A stretch of DNA of 64,000 bases from Marinifilum flexuosum (GTDB taxonomy: Bacteria > Bacteroidota > Bacteroidia > Bacteroidales > Marinifilaceae): NCBI RefSeq assembly GCF_003610555.1, contig NZ_RAPQ01000010.1, forward strand, positions 248,001 through 312,000, in the 5' to 3' direction. Position 1 is the first letter of the stretch. The number at the start of each line of letters is the position of its first letter. Positions 18,381 through 28,015 of this stretch are shown here, one piece after another. The translations under genes and the position numbers were made by a program. The notes beneath the pieces are model-generated. The model did not search any database. It was not told the DNA's origin and saw only the letters and a list, made by a program, of their open reading frames with translations.

Positions 18381-19766
18381 TTAGAACATATAATCCCAAA
18401 CTGGCAATTGTACTGGTTTGCTTTCTGAAGCCTTTTTAGCTTTATCATCTAAATACTTCTTGTTGATTACAACACGGAACATGTAAGCATCAAACCATGC
18501 GTCAGTGAAAGTGATGTAACCATTATGACCAGAACCTGATCCCCATGAGTTTTCGAACTCCCATTTTACCGGCTTTTCGTTTGCATCAACATCAACACCA
18601 ACTAAAGCCATAGCGTGTGAAGATCCAGACTGACGAGTTAAGACTCTAGCTTTTTTGTCCATATCGAACTCAACTCCCAACAAGGAAGCATAGTCGTAAG
18701 TATTAACATCCATTACACCAGTCTTACGATTGTGTTGCTTACCCACATCACATGATGCATACATTGCCTCGTTATTCTTGATAGAAGCCAATGCAAACTT
18801 CTTGATATCTTCATTTGGCAAGTTCAAGTATGTCCAGTTAACACCTTCTGAAACGTTTCTGTAATTCTTTATTTCATAAACTTTATAATACTCACGAGTA
18901 GGATCGTTCATGATCATTACCATTTCGATATCAGCATATCCAGGAGCAACCTCTTCTAAAAATTGTAGTGGAGTGTATGTTTTGCTTTCGCTGATATTGC
19001 CTTTCGAATCCTTAAATCTCCATTCAAATTCTACTGGTGGTTCACCTAAACCTAAAGCAAGCATTCTGTAAATTGATTTTAACGCTTCTACTTTAGCAGC
19101 TTCCAATTTCTTTGCTGAAGCCTTTTCAGCAGCCAACATTCTTAGCTTGTAACCTTCTCCTCTTAGTTTCTCATTCAACAAGCTACCAATTTCACGTGTT
19201 TTGTTACTCACTTTTGTTTCAGGCATCACCTCAGCAGGAACAACTCCATACTTTTTAGCCACATTGTAGAATGAGTTCCATACTCCACCATCACCAACAG
19301 GCGACTTAAAGTAAGTTACTACTTCACGATCATCCATATCACGATCGGCAGTTGCAATAATATTTTCAAGGAACAAGTTCGATTTCTCAAACATATCCCA
19401 GAAATAGTTGTAGTTGTGAGAAAAATCGAATGCATTTAAATTGAATTTCTTCATCGCATTTGGACGAATGGTATTCATAGAAGTAAACATCCAACATCTT
19501 CCTGAACTTTCCTGATCGGTAATCCCTTTTACATCCACTCTGTATTTAAAGTAATGATCGGTATTACCAATTTTTGATCTGTTTAAAGATAATTCTCTAA
19601 TGCTTTCAGTATTTGTAATCGCGTTTTGGATTGCTTGTGTATTTGCATCTAACTTAAAGCTTGAACGAATCTCTTCAAGTGTTTTTGCATCTACAGTTCC
19701 TGATTTCTGAGCTTGTGATACTCCTGTTAATGCCAATAGCATTGCAGGAACCAATAATAACTTTCT
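18381..19766 (-). CDS. Secreted bleomycin hydrolase-type C1 aminopeptidase
   Basis: Starting at the ATG at 19766, the 461-residue protein has a signal peptide (MRKLLLVPAMLLALTGVSQA). An upstream in-frame ATG at 19808 lies at or before the predicted transcription start. Catalytic residues of the PepC/bleomycin hydrolase family are visible: Cys in QESSGRCWMF, His in SGSSHAMALVGVD, Asn in WEFENSWGSGSGHNGYI. These papain-like peptidases form hexameric cages; this one is exported rather than cytoplasmic. A Lys/Ala-rich insertion is seen near residues 200-230. Confidence 0.9.
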   Translation of the reverse strand, partial: RKLLLVPAMLLALTGVSQAQKSGTVDAKTLEEIRSSFKLDANTQAIQNAITNTESIRELSLNRSKIGNTDHYFKYRVDVKGITDQESSGRCWMFTSMNTIRPNAMKKFNLNAFDFSHNYNYFWDMFEKSNLFLENIIATADRDMDDREVVTYFKSPVGDGGVWNSFYNVAKKYGVVPAEVMPETKVSNKTREIGSLLNEKLRGEGYKLRMLAAEKASAKKLEAAKVEALKSIYRMLALGLGEPPVEFEWRFKDSKGNISESKTYTPLQFLEEVAPGYADIEMVMIMNDPTREYYKVYEIKNYRNVSEGVNWTYLNLPNEDIKKFALASIKNNEAMYASCDVGKQHNRKTGVMDVNTYDYASLLGVEFDMDKKARVLTRQSGSSHAMALVGVDVDANEKPVKWEFENSWGSGSGHNGYITFTDAWFDAYMFRVVINKKYLDDKAKKASESKPVQLPVWDYMF

Positions 19767-19809
19767 CATCTGTACTGTTTGTTTTAGTAGGTTGTATAAA
19801 TTGTCCACG

Positions 19810-19817
19810 CAAACTTA
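19810..19817 (-). promoter_or_regulatory. -7 promoter element (TAAGTTTG) of the C1 peptidase gene
   Basis: On the minus strand TAAGTTTG matches TAnnTTTG. It predicts a start near 19803, which supports the ATG at 19766 over the one at 19808. Confidence 0.45.
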
Positions 19818-19883
19818 AAAATTTAATTAGGAAACAAGAACGTTATAGAGCAGGTAAGTCTTCTAAAATTCATTTTTTTTCAA

Positions 19884-19910
19884 ACAAAAAACCCGAGGCA
19901 AAACCTCGGG
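19884..19910 (-). terminator. Terminator of lpdA
   Basis: CCCGAGG/CCTCGGG (19892-19898 with 19904-19910) is followed on the minus strand by TTTTTTG. It lies 54 bp after the lpdA stop. Confidence 0.85.
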
Positions 19911-19963
19911 CTATATTATTTTAAACTTCAAGTCTCTGTAACTTGATGCTTGTTTCTTGTAGT

Positions 19964-21358
19964 TTAAATATGAATCACCTCATCGTAAGCAGCAGCTGCA
20001 GCTTCCATTACCGCCTCTGACATGGTTGGGTGAGGGTGAATTGCTTTGATCAATTCGTGACCTGTAGTTTCTAATTTACGAGCAACGATCAACTCTGCAA
20101 TCATTTCGGTTACGTTAGCACCCACCATATGAGCACCTAGTAACTCGCCATATTTTGCATCGAATACCAACTTCACGAAACCTTCGTTAGCACCTGCAGC
20201 ACTTGCCTTACCTGAAGCTGAGAATGGGAATTTACCAATCTTCACTTCATGACCAGCATCCTTTGCAGCTTGCTCGGTCATACCCATTGAAGCTACTTCA
20301 GGCACTGTGTAAGTACATCCTGGAATGGTAGTATAGTCGATAGGTTCAACCTTCATACCTGCAATTTTCTCAACACAAGTAATTCCTTCAGCCGAAGCAA
20401 CGTGTGCCAAAGCAGGCCCCTTCACGATATCACCAATCGCGTAAACACCTTCAACATTTGTGCGGTAGAAATCATCAACAATAACACGTCCGTTTTCGGT
20501 TGCTACACCTACTTCTTCAAGACCAATGCCTTCAGTATTTGGAGCAATACCTACAGCCGAAAGAACGATTTCGCACTCGTGTACTTCCATCTCACCTTTC
20601 TTGTTCTTGATATTCACCTTAAGGTTTCCTTCCTCACCTTCTACCGATTCTACAGTAGATTTGGTCATCACCTTAATTTTGTTCTTTTTGAAAGAACGTC
20701 CCATTTGCTTCGATACTTCTTCATCTTCAATAGGAAGGATATTTGGCATGAACTCTACCAAAGTTACCTTAGTTCCCATAGTTGAATAGAAGTAAGCAAA
20801 CTCAGATCCGATAGCTCCAGATCCAACAACAATCATCGACTTAGGTAATTTCTCAAGCGTTAATGCTTTTCTGTAACCGATGATTCTTTTTCCATCTTGT
20901 GGAAGGTTTGGCAACTCACGAGAACGAGCTCCTGTAGCCAAAATAATATGCTTTGCTTCGTAAGTAGTTTTGCTTCCATCTTCAGCCGAAACTTCAACTT
21001 GTTTGTTGCCAACTAGCTTCCCGAAACCATTCAAAACTTCAATTTTATTCTTTTTGAAAAGATACTGAATACCACCGCTCATCTTTTCAGCCACACCGCG
21101 GCTACGAGCAACAACCTTTTCAAAATCAGCTTTTACTTCACCATCAACAGCCAAACCGTAATCTCCGGCATGCTTCATGTATTCAAATACTTGTGCTGAT
21201 TTCAACAAAGATTTGGTAGGGATACAACCCCAGTTCAAACAAATACCACCTAATTCAGCACGTTCTACAACTGCTACTTTCATTCCCAATTGCGAAGCAC
21301 GAATGGCAGCCACGTATCCTCCAGGACCACTTCCTACTACTATTAAATCGTAACTCAT
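19964..21358 (-). CDS. lpdA: Dihydrolipoyl dehydrogenase
   Basis: The 464-residue flavoprotein disulfide reductase has FAD motif GSGPGGYVAAIRA near residue 9, redox pair C40/C45 in GGICLNWGCIPTKSLL, NAD motif VVGSGAIGSEFA near residue 180, and C-terminal His-Glu dyad region AIHPHPTMSEAVMEA. It is the E3 subunit reoxidising lipoamide in 2-oxoacid dehydrogenase complexes or the glycine cleavage system. No E1/E2 genes are adjacent; it has its own terminator. Confidence 0.97.
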   Translation of the reverse strand: MSYDLIVVGSGPGGYVAAIRASQLGMKVAVVERAELGGICLNWGCIPTKSLLKSAQVFEYMKHAGDYGLAVDGEVKADFEKVVARSRGVAEKMSGGIQYLFKKNKIEVLNGFGKLVGNKQVEVSAEDGSKTTYEAKHIILATGARSRELPNLPQDGKRIIGYRKALTLEKLPKSMIVVGSGAIGSEFAYFYSTMGTKVTLVEFMPNILPIEDEEVSKQMGRSFKKNKIKVMTKSTVESVEGEEGNLKVNIKNKKGEMEVHECEIVLSAVGIAPNTEGIGLEEVGVATENGRVIVDDFYRTNVEGVYAIGDIVKGPALAHVASAEGITCVEKIAGMKVEPIDYTTIPGCTYTVPEVASMGMTEQAAKDAGHEVKIGKFPFSASGKASAAGANEGFVKLVFDAKYGELLGAHMVGANVTEMIAELIVARKLETTGHELIKAIHPHPTMSEAVMEAAAAAYDEVIHI

Positions 21359-21453
21359 TTTTATTTTGTTGTTTATGTTAGTACAAATTTCGCTCTGCTA
21401 ATTTAATACAGATACTTTATATATTAATTCATTGATAGAAAAATTCTTCTATC

Positions 21454-22302
21454 CTATTTTGCTTCTTTTACTCCTTCTCTTCTTCTAACAGCAATTAGTG
21501 ATAATTGAACCAATTTGGCAATCACAAACAGCATTACAAAAGAGAATATAATGGTTGCTCCCGAAGGCGCATTAATTTTATACGACACCAGCAAACCAAT
21601 GAAAGAACCTAATAAACCAAAACCGATTGAACCAAAAATCATTCTCTTAAAATCCTTGGTAAACATGTTGGCAATGGTTTGTGGTATGGTTAAAAATGAA
21701 ATCACGAGTATGATTCCTACCACACGAATGTTCAACACAATTGCCAGAGCAACCAGTGCAATCATCAGGTAACTGATAAACTGAACGGGAATACGCTGTG
21801 TTTTAGCAAATTCTTCATCAAAGGCTACATACAAAATAGGCTTAAAAAACATTGCAAAAACAAGAATGGTTAAAATGCTTAAGCCTAACAGAAGGAACAG
21901 ATCCAAACTGCTAACAGTAAGTATATTCCCAAACAGAAAACTCATTAAATTGGGTGCATATCCAGGAGTCATGTAAATAAAAATAATTCCTAATGCCATT
22001 CCCAATGCCCATAATATCCCTATAACAGAGTCTTGTCTTACATCTGTTTTTTTCGATAACCATTCAATCCCAAAAGCGGATAGAACACCAAATAATGCAG
22101 CTCCCAAAATTGGGTTCAATCCCATATACCAGGCAATTCCTATTCCTCCAAAAGACGCGTGGGTAATTCCACCACTAATAAATACAATGCGACGTGCAAC
22201 GATGTATGAGCCAATAATTCCGCAAGTAATGCTAGCCATTATTGCAGCAAACACTGCATTGTTAAAAAATTGATATTGAAACAATTCAAATATAGAGTTC
22301 AT
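21454..22302 (-). CDS. Metal (zinc/manganese) ABC transporter permease
   Basis: The 282-residue ABC-3 family permease has about eight hydrophobic segments and the family signature region SFGGIGIAWYMGLNP early in the protein. It forms the inner-membrane channel of the importer with the ATPase at 22307 and the binding protein at 23049. The start is 4 bp after the ATPase stop, so the two are co-translated. The C-terminus is basic and cytoplasmic. Confidence 0.93.
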   Translation of the reverse strand: MNSIFELFQYQFFNNAVFAAIMASITCGIIGSYIVARRIVFISGGITHASFGGIGIAWYMGLNPILGAALFGVLSAFGIEWLSKKTDVRQDSVIGILWALGMALGIIFIYMTPGYAPNLMSFLFGNILTVSSLDLFLLLGLSILTILVFAMFFKPILYVAFDEEFAKTQRIPVQFISYLMIALVALAIVLNIRVVGIILVISFLTIPQTIANMFTKDFKRMIFGSIGFGLLGSFIGLLVSYKINAPSGATIIFSFVMLFVIAKLVQLSLIAVRRREGVKEAK

Positions 22303-22306
22303 ATTA

Positions 22307-23035
22307 CTAATGATGCTTTAGTACGCGATGTGGAACTTCTCCGTGAGTGATTAAATCGATAGGACAATTGTATGCTTTTAACTGCTCTTGCGATATGATA
22401 TTGGAATCGTGGTAACACAATGTTTGATTTACACAAGCAATGGTTTTTACGTGTGAACAAATGGTTCCAACATCGTGAGATACAATTACTATTGCAATGT
22501 GATCATTCAATTGATCCAAAATATCATACAATTCTCCTTCAAAATTACTGTCGACATAGGTATCTGGTTCATCTAAAATCAAGAGTTGTGGATCAGAAAT
22601 AATTGCTCTGCATAAGAATACTCTTTGCAACTGCCCTCCCGAAAGCTCGCCAATGTTCTTATTTTTCAAATGAAGAATGCCCATTTGATCCATCAATTCA
22701 TTCGCACGCTTCCTATTCTCCGGACTATATCTTCCAAATAATTTCTTCACCCCCATCAAACCAGATAAAACCACATCTCGAACAGAAATCGGAAATTTTT
22801 TATCAACTTGATTGATTTGAGGCAAATAACCAATCGTGCTTCCATTCACGTGGATTTCTCCACTTATCGGTTTCAAAATACCGAGAATCACTTTCAATAA
22901 GGTAGTTTTACCTCCTCCATTTGGCCCAATGATTCCAACAAAATCATTTTCCTTTACCACAAGATCGACATCTTTCAATACCAACGTGTCATCATAGGCA
23001 GCATTTATGGATTTCAATTCCAGAAGTTTGTTCAT
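22307..23035 (-). CDS. Metal (zinc/manganese) ABC transporter ATP-binding protein
   Basis: The 242-residue ABC ATPase has Walker A GPNGGGKTTLLK near residue 37, signature LSGGQLQRVFLCR, Walker B LLILDEPDTYVD and the switch His in VSHDVG. It resembles ZnuC/MntB. It is the middle gene of the operon binding protein, ATPase, permease, 13 bp downstream of the binding-protein gene. Confidence 0.94.
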   Translation of the reverse strand: MNKLLELKSINAAYDDTLVLKDVDLVVKENDFVGIIGPNGGGKTTLLKVILGILKPISGEIHVNGSTIGYLPQINQVDKKFPISVRDVVLSGLMGVKKLFGRYSPENRKRANELMDQMGILHLKNKNIGELSGGQLQRVFLCRAIISDPQLLILDEPDTYVDSNFEGELYDILDQLNDHIAIVIVSHDVGTICSHVKTIACVNQTLCYHDSNIISQEQLKAYNCPIDLITHGEVPHRVLKHH

Positions 23036-23048
23036 CTTTGTTTTGAGT

Positions 23049-23921
23049 TTAAGCCTCTCCTTTTAAGTGATTGATAATGCTTTTCATTTCAGCCATCCAA
23101 TCTTCATTCAAAGGATCAATTTGAATTACCTCAGCCTTAATCTCCTTTGCAATGGCTTCAGCATTTTCCTTATTGAATTGCTTTTGAATGAAAACAACTT
23201 TAATATCATGTTTTTCAGCCTCACCAATTAAATGCTGCATATGAGCTGGTGATGGCTCTTTTCCGTGCAACTCAATTGGAATCTGATTTAAACCATAATC
23301 GCGAGCCAAATATGTTAATGCAGGATGGAAAATCATAAATGATTTGTGCTCTGCTCCAGTAAAAACTTCTGCTGATTTTTGATCCAACATTTCCAGCTCT
23401 GCTATAAAAGCATCTAAATTTTTCTTGTAGGTTTCCTTTTTCTCAGGAGCCAATTCTACCAAACTATTGTATAGGTTATTGGCAATCTGAATAACAGCTT
23501 TTGGCGAAGACCAAGTATGCGGATCAATACCTCCCTCATGAAAATGGTCGCCATGCTGAACTTCAGGACCACGAACCAATTCAATGCCTTTGGATAGATT
23601 GTAAACCTTTATTTCTCCTGCTGCTTCAATCATATTATTCATCCAGGTATTTTCAAAAGGAATATGTCCTATTTTAAAATAGGCAACCGATTTAGCTACT
23701 TGCTCCATTTGCATTGGAGTAGGTTCATAAGTTGCTGGACTCCCTCCCAGAGGAATCAAAATATTTATCTGAAAGTCATTTCCAGCAATTCGTTCTACAA
23801 AATATTTTTGAGGTAGAATACTTACCGAAATCTGGTTCTCTACTTTTTTACCTTGCTTTGGTTGACAAGAATATATTCCGAATATTAATACGGAAACAAT
23901 AAGAATGTTAACAAATCTCAT
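23049..23921 (-). CDS. Zinc-type ABC transporter substrate-binding lipoprotein
   Basis: The 290-residue cluster A-I binding protein has a lipoprotein signal (IFGIYSC, Cys near residue 19). Metal ligands can be proposed: His in KIGHIPFE, a short His loop HGDHFHEGG before DPHTWSSPK, His in FMIFHPALTYL, and Asp in IQIDPLNEDW. The short His-rich loop suggests zinc. It opens the three-gene uptake operon. No Zur-type operator was recognised upstream. Confidence 0.92.
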   Translation of the reverse strand: MRFVNILIVSVLIFGIYSCQPKQGKKVENQISVSILPQKYFVERIAGNDFQINILIPLGGSPATYEPTPMQMEQVAKSVAYFKIGHIPFENTWMNNMIEAAGEIKVYNLSKGIELVRGPEVQHGDHFHEGGIDPHTWSSPKAVIQIANNLYNSLVELAPEKKETYKKNLDAFIAELEMLDQKSAEVFTGAEHKSFMIFHPALTYLARDYGLNQIPIELHGKEPSPAHMQHLIGEAEKHDIKVVFIQKQFNKENAEAIAKEIKAEVIQIDPLNEDWMAEMKSIINHLKGEA

Positions 23922-24076
23922 TTGTCTATAGAATTAATTTATTTAGATCTGATTTAAATAACAAAAGTAAATATTTTTTCGAATCAACAGTTGAAATCTT
24001 CCTTAAAAATGACTTAAAGAGCAGCTGTTTCATTGCATAATTCAGAATAATGAATTTAGTCAAATTCCTATTACAA

Positions 24077-24109
24077 ACAAAAAGCCCGACAGAAAGAATC
24101 TGTCGGGCT
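24077..24109 (-). terminator. Terminator of the TlpA-like gene
   Basis: The stem AGCCCGACAGA/TCTGTCGGGCT with a 5-base loop (24083-24109) is followed on the minus strand by TTTTTG. It separates this gene from the zinc-uptake operon. Confidence 0.9.
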
Positions 24110-24131
24110 AATCTTAATATCTTAAAATAAA

Positions 24132-25226
24132 CTACTGAAGCAATTTTTCAATTTCTACTTTCAATTCAGCACTTCTTAAATTTTTAGCTACGATTACACC
24201 ATTTTGGTCTACAAGTACGGTAGCAGGAATACTATTAATTCCATATTTTTTACCAGCTTTTGAATTCCAACCTTGAAGATCAGATACATGTTTCCAAACC
24301 AAACCGTCATCATCAATAGCTTTCAACCATTTTTCTTTATTTTCATCTAAAGAAACTCCTAAGAATTCCACTCCTCTTTCGTTAACTTCCTTATACAGCT
24401 CAACCATATGTGGATTTTCTCTTCTACAAGGACCACACCATGATGCCCAAAAGTCAATAACAACTACTTTTCCTTTCAATGAAGAAAGGCTAAAAGGAGT
24501 TTCTTCAGGAGTATTCAAAGTAAAATCAGGAGCAGTTTTACCAACAGCTACACTATTTAACAAGTCAATTTTATCTTTAATTTTAACACCATAAATAGAA
24601 GCTTTTACATTTTCAGGCATCGCATTGTACATTTCTTCCATCTTAGCAAGCTCCATTCCACCTGTCATTCTGTATTTAATAAAACCAGAAACAACAGAAG
24701 TTGAATTGTTTTTTAAGAATTCATCGGTTACTGCTTCTACTTCTTCTTGCATTTTCATTGCAACGTCGCGAATAGAATCCATTTTCACCTGGTCTTGAGC
24801 ATTTCTGGCTGCCATATACTCTTTACGCAGGGTCATGTTTTTTTCATTAAAAACTTTTTGTGATTCTTTGTATGCTGCGTACACATCTTGTTCTGCAGAA
24901 CCTACCACTTTAGCTTCAGCCATTTTCTCAACATCAGCATTAATTTCAATATTTGAGTTTTCTACAAAAAATTGAATTGCTTCTTTTTTACCATCCAATT
25001 GAATAAAATATCTCTGAGGAGAAGCAACAGTTCCAACAAGTTCAAAAACGCCTTCCTTTAATTCTGCCGAATCAATTTTTACCAATTCATTATCCTGAAC
25101 TTTTGAAAGATATACTTTACCTTCTGTTTGTCCTGATATATTTCCTGTTAGCTTAAATTGTTCACCTTGATTACAAGAAGTAAAAAATAAACCAATCGCT
25201 GATATGGCGATAAATAACTTTTTCAT
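24132..25226 (-). CDS. TlpA-like thioredoxin-fold lipoprotein with DUF4369
   Basis: The 364-residue protein has a lipoprotein signal (AISAIGLFFTSC), an N-terminal DUF4369 domain (about 25-120, FKLTGNISGQTEGKVYLSKV), a charged helical middle and a C-terminal thioredoxin-like domain (about 230-364) with active site FWASWCGPCRRENP and cis-Pro region NSIPATVLVD. Such proteins are envelope thiol-disulfide reductases common in Bacteroidota. The gene has its own promoter element and terminator. Confidence 0.92.
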   Translation of the reverse strand: MKKLFIAISAIGLFFTSCNQGEQFKLTGNISGQTEGKVYLSKVQDNELVKIDSAELKEGVFELVGTVASPQRYFIQLDGKKEAIQFFVENSNIEINADVEKMAEAKVVGSAEQDVYAAYKESQKVFNEKNMTLRKEYMAARNAQDQVKMDSIRDVAMKMQEEVEAVTDEFLKNNSTSVVSGFIKYRMTGGMELAKMEEMYNAMPENVKASIYGVKIKDKIDLLNSVAVGKTAPDFTLNTPEETPFSLSSLKGKVVVIDFWASWCGPCRRENPHMVELYKEVNERGVEFLGVSLDENKEKWLKAIDDDGLVWKHVSDLQGWNSKAGKKYGINSIPATVLVDQNGVIVAKNLRSAELKVEIEKLLQ

Positions 25227-25272
25227 GTGTACGGTATTTTGTGTGTTAATAATTATGAATTCCTAAATCTAC

Positions 25273-25280
25273 CAAAAATA
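25273..25280 (-). promoter_or_regulatory. -7 promoter element (TATTTTTG) of the TlpA-like gene
   Basis: On the minus strand TATTTTTG matches TAnnTTTG, 46 bp before the start codon, in the spacer after meaB. There is no clear -33. Confidence 0.35.
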
Positions 25281-25318
25281 AACGCGTAATCGAAACGATT
25301 TTCGACATACATATCGAT

Positions 25319-26449
25319 TTACTCTTTATTCTTGATATCCTGAAAATAAGCATCCAATAATTTAAATGCAGCAACAAAAGAGCTCATCTCATCATTTAAA
25401 ACTTTATTTTCAAATTCAGGAATCTGTTCTTTAATCAACTGTTTCTGATAAAAACCATCTTTTAATTGCTCATTAATGGTTTCATACATCCAGTATTTGG
25501 CTTGCTCACTTCTTCTTTGCTCAAAATAGCCGTTTTGCTGTGTATGACTACAATAATCCATAATGGCATCCCAAATATTATCAATACCTGTTTTTTCGAT
25601 TGCTGAACAGGTTAAAACTTTTGGTGTCCATCCTGAAGGCGATTGTGGAAACAAGTGAAGCGCATTCTCGAATTGAACTCTTGCCAATTGTGCTTTATGC
25701 ACATTATTTCCATCAGCTTTATTAATCGAAATTAAATCTGCCATTTCCATAATACCTCGCTTGATTCCTTGCAACTCATCTCCAGCACCTGCAATTTTTA
25801 TCAAAAGGAAGAAATCTACCATAGAATGAACTGCAGTTTCCGATTGTCCAACACCAACAGTTTCAATAAGAATAGTATCAAATCCTGCAGCTTCACACAA
25901 AATTAAACTTTCGCGGGTTTTACGAGCAACACCTCCCAAGGATCCTGCCGATGGAGAAGGACGAATGTAAGCATTTTGATCTACAGAAAGCTCTTCCATT
26001 CTGGTTTTATCTCCCAGGATACTACCTTTACTCCTTTCACTACTTGGGTCGATAGCCAATACAGCCAACTTGTGTCCATGACCAGTTACATGCTTCCCGA
26101 AGGCTTCGATAAAAGTACTCTTTCCTGCACCTGGAACACCAGTAATTCCAATTCGAACCGATTTTCCTGAATAAGGCAAACACTTTTCAATGATTTCCTG
26201 GGCAATTTTCTGATGTTCAAATTTAGAACTCTCAATTAATGTAATTGCCTGGCTCAATATCCCTCTATCGCCATCTAAAATTCCTTTTACGAAATCGTCA
26301 ACAGAATATTTTTTGCGCTTGTTTTTCTTTAAACGCTCAGCTATTCGAGGATTGATTGAAGGTGGTTGACTTATTCCTGAATTTACTTGTAATCCCTTAT
26401 ATGAAGGATCATTCTCAATATGATCCTGTTTTTTATTTTTATCTGACAT
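25319..26449 (-). CDS. meaB: MeaB-type methylmalonyl-CoA mutase GTPase
   Basis: The 376-residue G3E-family GTPase has Walker A GITGVPGAGKSTFIEAFG near residue 103, the ArgK/MeaB motif LAIDPSSERSKGSILGDKTR, ETVGVGQSE (G3) and ISINKADG (G4). MeaB loads and protects the B12 cofactor of methylmalonyl-CoA mutase; the mutase genes are not in the window. A basic patch (RLKKNKRKKYSVDDF) precedes the domain. No terminator was seen after it. Confidence 0.94.
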   Translation of the reverse strand: MSDKNKKQDHIENDPSYKGLQVNSGISQPPSINPRIAERLKKNKRKKYSVDDFVKGILDGDRGILSQAITLIESSKFEHQKIAQEIIEKCLPYSGKSVRIGITGVPGAGKSTFIEAFGKHVTGHGHKLAVLAIDPSSERSKGSILGDKTRMEELSVDQNAYIRPSPSAGSLGGVARKTRESLILCEAAGFDTILIETVGVGQSETAVHSMVDFFLLIKIAGAGDELQGIKRGIMEMADLISINKADGNNVHKAQLARVQFENALHLFPQSPSGWTPKVLTCSAIEKTGIDNIWDAIMDYCSHTQQNGYFEQRRSEQAKYWMYETINEQLKDGFYQKQLIKEQIPEFENKVLNDEMSSFVAAFKLLDAYFQDIKNKE

Positions 26450-26559
26450 GACTCATTGATCTAATTGTTCTGTATGCGAAGTTATAAATTTAGTAACTAA
26501 GCTGTCTGCAAACATCAAGAAAAGTGCATATGTTTGTTAGCAACTCTAAATTCAGAGCA

Positions 26560-26590
26560 TAAAAAAAGCCTTTCAAAAACTGAAAGGCTT
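26560..26590 (-). terminator. Terminator of the DUF1573 gene
   Basis: AAGCCTTTCA/TGAAAGGCTT with a 5-base loop is followed on the minus strand by a T-run. It lies 20 bp after the stop. Confidence 0.88.
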
Positions 26591-26609
26591 CTTTTATGAA
26601 ATATTTTTC

Positions 26610-27707
26610 CTAGCTCTTTGGCATAATAACATTACCTCTCACTCGTAATTGAACTGCTGAATGAACAGGATCATTAGTAATTACAGTAATCAATTTATTT
26701 TGACGACCTCTCTTTCCTCTTGAATTAAAGACAACTTTAATTTCTGTTTCCTCACCTGCTTTAATAATTTTTGCTTGAGGCGCAATGGCAGTGCAACCAC
26801 ACGAAGCTTTTGTTTTACGTATAATTAGATCAGATGCACCATTGTTTTTCATGGTAAAAACATGCTCAGCATTCTGTCCTTGAGTTAGTTCTCCAAAATC
26901 AAAGACCCTTTCAGTAAACTCAACCTTTGGAGCAACTTGCTTCTCTGCTTCTGTCAATCTTTCAAAATCTTCGACAATATTTGCACTTACAATAATTCGT
27001 TGACCAGGCTTATGCTTTTGATTTACGACTAAATCCATATAATCTGTAACAAATCCCCAATCATTTTTCTTTGCTCCATCGTATAAAGCCACAATTTTAC
27101 CTTTTTGTTTAGGAGCCAATTTTTCAGGAACCATTTTTAACTGTAGATGTGCTGGCATTCTTTTAAAAGCAATACTAATATCTTCGTTGCTATCATTGTA
27201 TACCTCTAATGTACCCTCTTTAATCTCTGTGTTTTTAACTTTAGTCAGCGATAAATGATTATTCTTTAATCGCAAACCTTCCATTAATCTCGGGTAAAGA
27301 TCAGCTACAGTTTTAACCCTAGGTGTTACCTTCCCTTTAATTCTTAGTATGGTAATTGAAGGATTCGTATTCGCAGTTATCGTAATAGATTTATTAAAGG
27401 GCCCTGGACGGTTTTTAGGATCAAAAGTAGCCTTAATAAAACCTTTTTGTCCTGGAGCAACTGGCTTCTTGGTCCAATCAGGAGAAGTGCAACCGCAAGA
27501 AGAACGAACCTGATTGATAATAATAGGCTGTTTTCCTTCATTTACAAATTCAAAAGAGTAAACTTGTTTCCCCAACTCTTCTTTAAAAGTTCCAAAATCG
27601 TGTGTTTTAGAAGCGAATTTCATTACTGGCTTCGTATTTTGTGCATTAGCAAATGATACAAATCCACAAAGAATTACTGCCAACAAGAAAATTATTTTTC
27701 TATTCAT
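26610..27707 (-). CDS. Secreted protein with two DUF1573 domains
   Basis: The 365-residue protein has a signal peptide (IFLLAVILCGFVSFANA) and two DUF1573 Ig-like domains: the first about residues 25-130 with SSCGCTSPDW, the second about 265-362 with KASCGCTAIAP. Each keeps the CGC motif and the DFG(T/E)… opening. The middle region may be a third, diverged immunoglobulin-like unit. The family is abundant in Bacteroidota; its function is unknown and probably periplasmic or surface-related. Confidence 0.88.
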   Translation of the reverse strand: MNRKIIFLLAVILCGFVSFANAQNTKPVMKFASKTHDFGTFKEELGKQVYSFEFVNEGKQPIIINQVRSSCGCTSPDWTKKPVAPGQKGFIKATFDPKNRPGPFNKSITITANTNPSITILRIKGKVTPRVKTVADLYPRLMEGLRLKNNHLSLTKVKNTEIKEGTLEVYNDSNEDISIAFKRMPAHLQLKMVPEKLAPKQKGKIVALYDGAKKNDWGFVTDYMDLVVNQKHKPGQRIIVSANIVEDFERLTEAEKQVAPKVEFTERVFDFGELTQGQNAEHVFTMKNNGASDLIIRKTKASCGCTAIAPQAKIIKAGEETEIKVVFNSRGKRGRQNKLITVITNDPVHSAVQLRVRGNVIMPKS

Positions 27708-28015
27708 AACTTACTAATATTTTTTATCAACTTTTGTTTAATACGATAAAGTCTCTAAAGGGTTTATTTTTTTTCTGAAAAATTCAGAAATCATACAAAA
27801 TTAAACATTTTTAATCGATTACCATGCGAAATATAGTTAAATACTTGTTAAGCACACTCTACTCTCGCAAACGCTCACAACCATTCAATAACCATACCAG
27901 TTCCAGTAATATTTGTAGCAAATTATAAAGTATTGTTAGCTTTGTATGAAAGTAATAAGCTGAGCTCAATTAAAATGTTTATTTTCGAAATAAAATACAT
28001 TCATTAACCACAACT
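27708..28015. other. Divergent intergenic region, no gene seen
   Basis: This 308-bp spacer lies between the divergent DUF1573 and M20 genes. TATTTTCG at about 27980 is one mismatch from the -7 consensus and sits in a small inverted repeat (TTATTTTCGAAATAA), a possible start for the M20 gene. Nothing else is supportable. Confidence 0.4.
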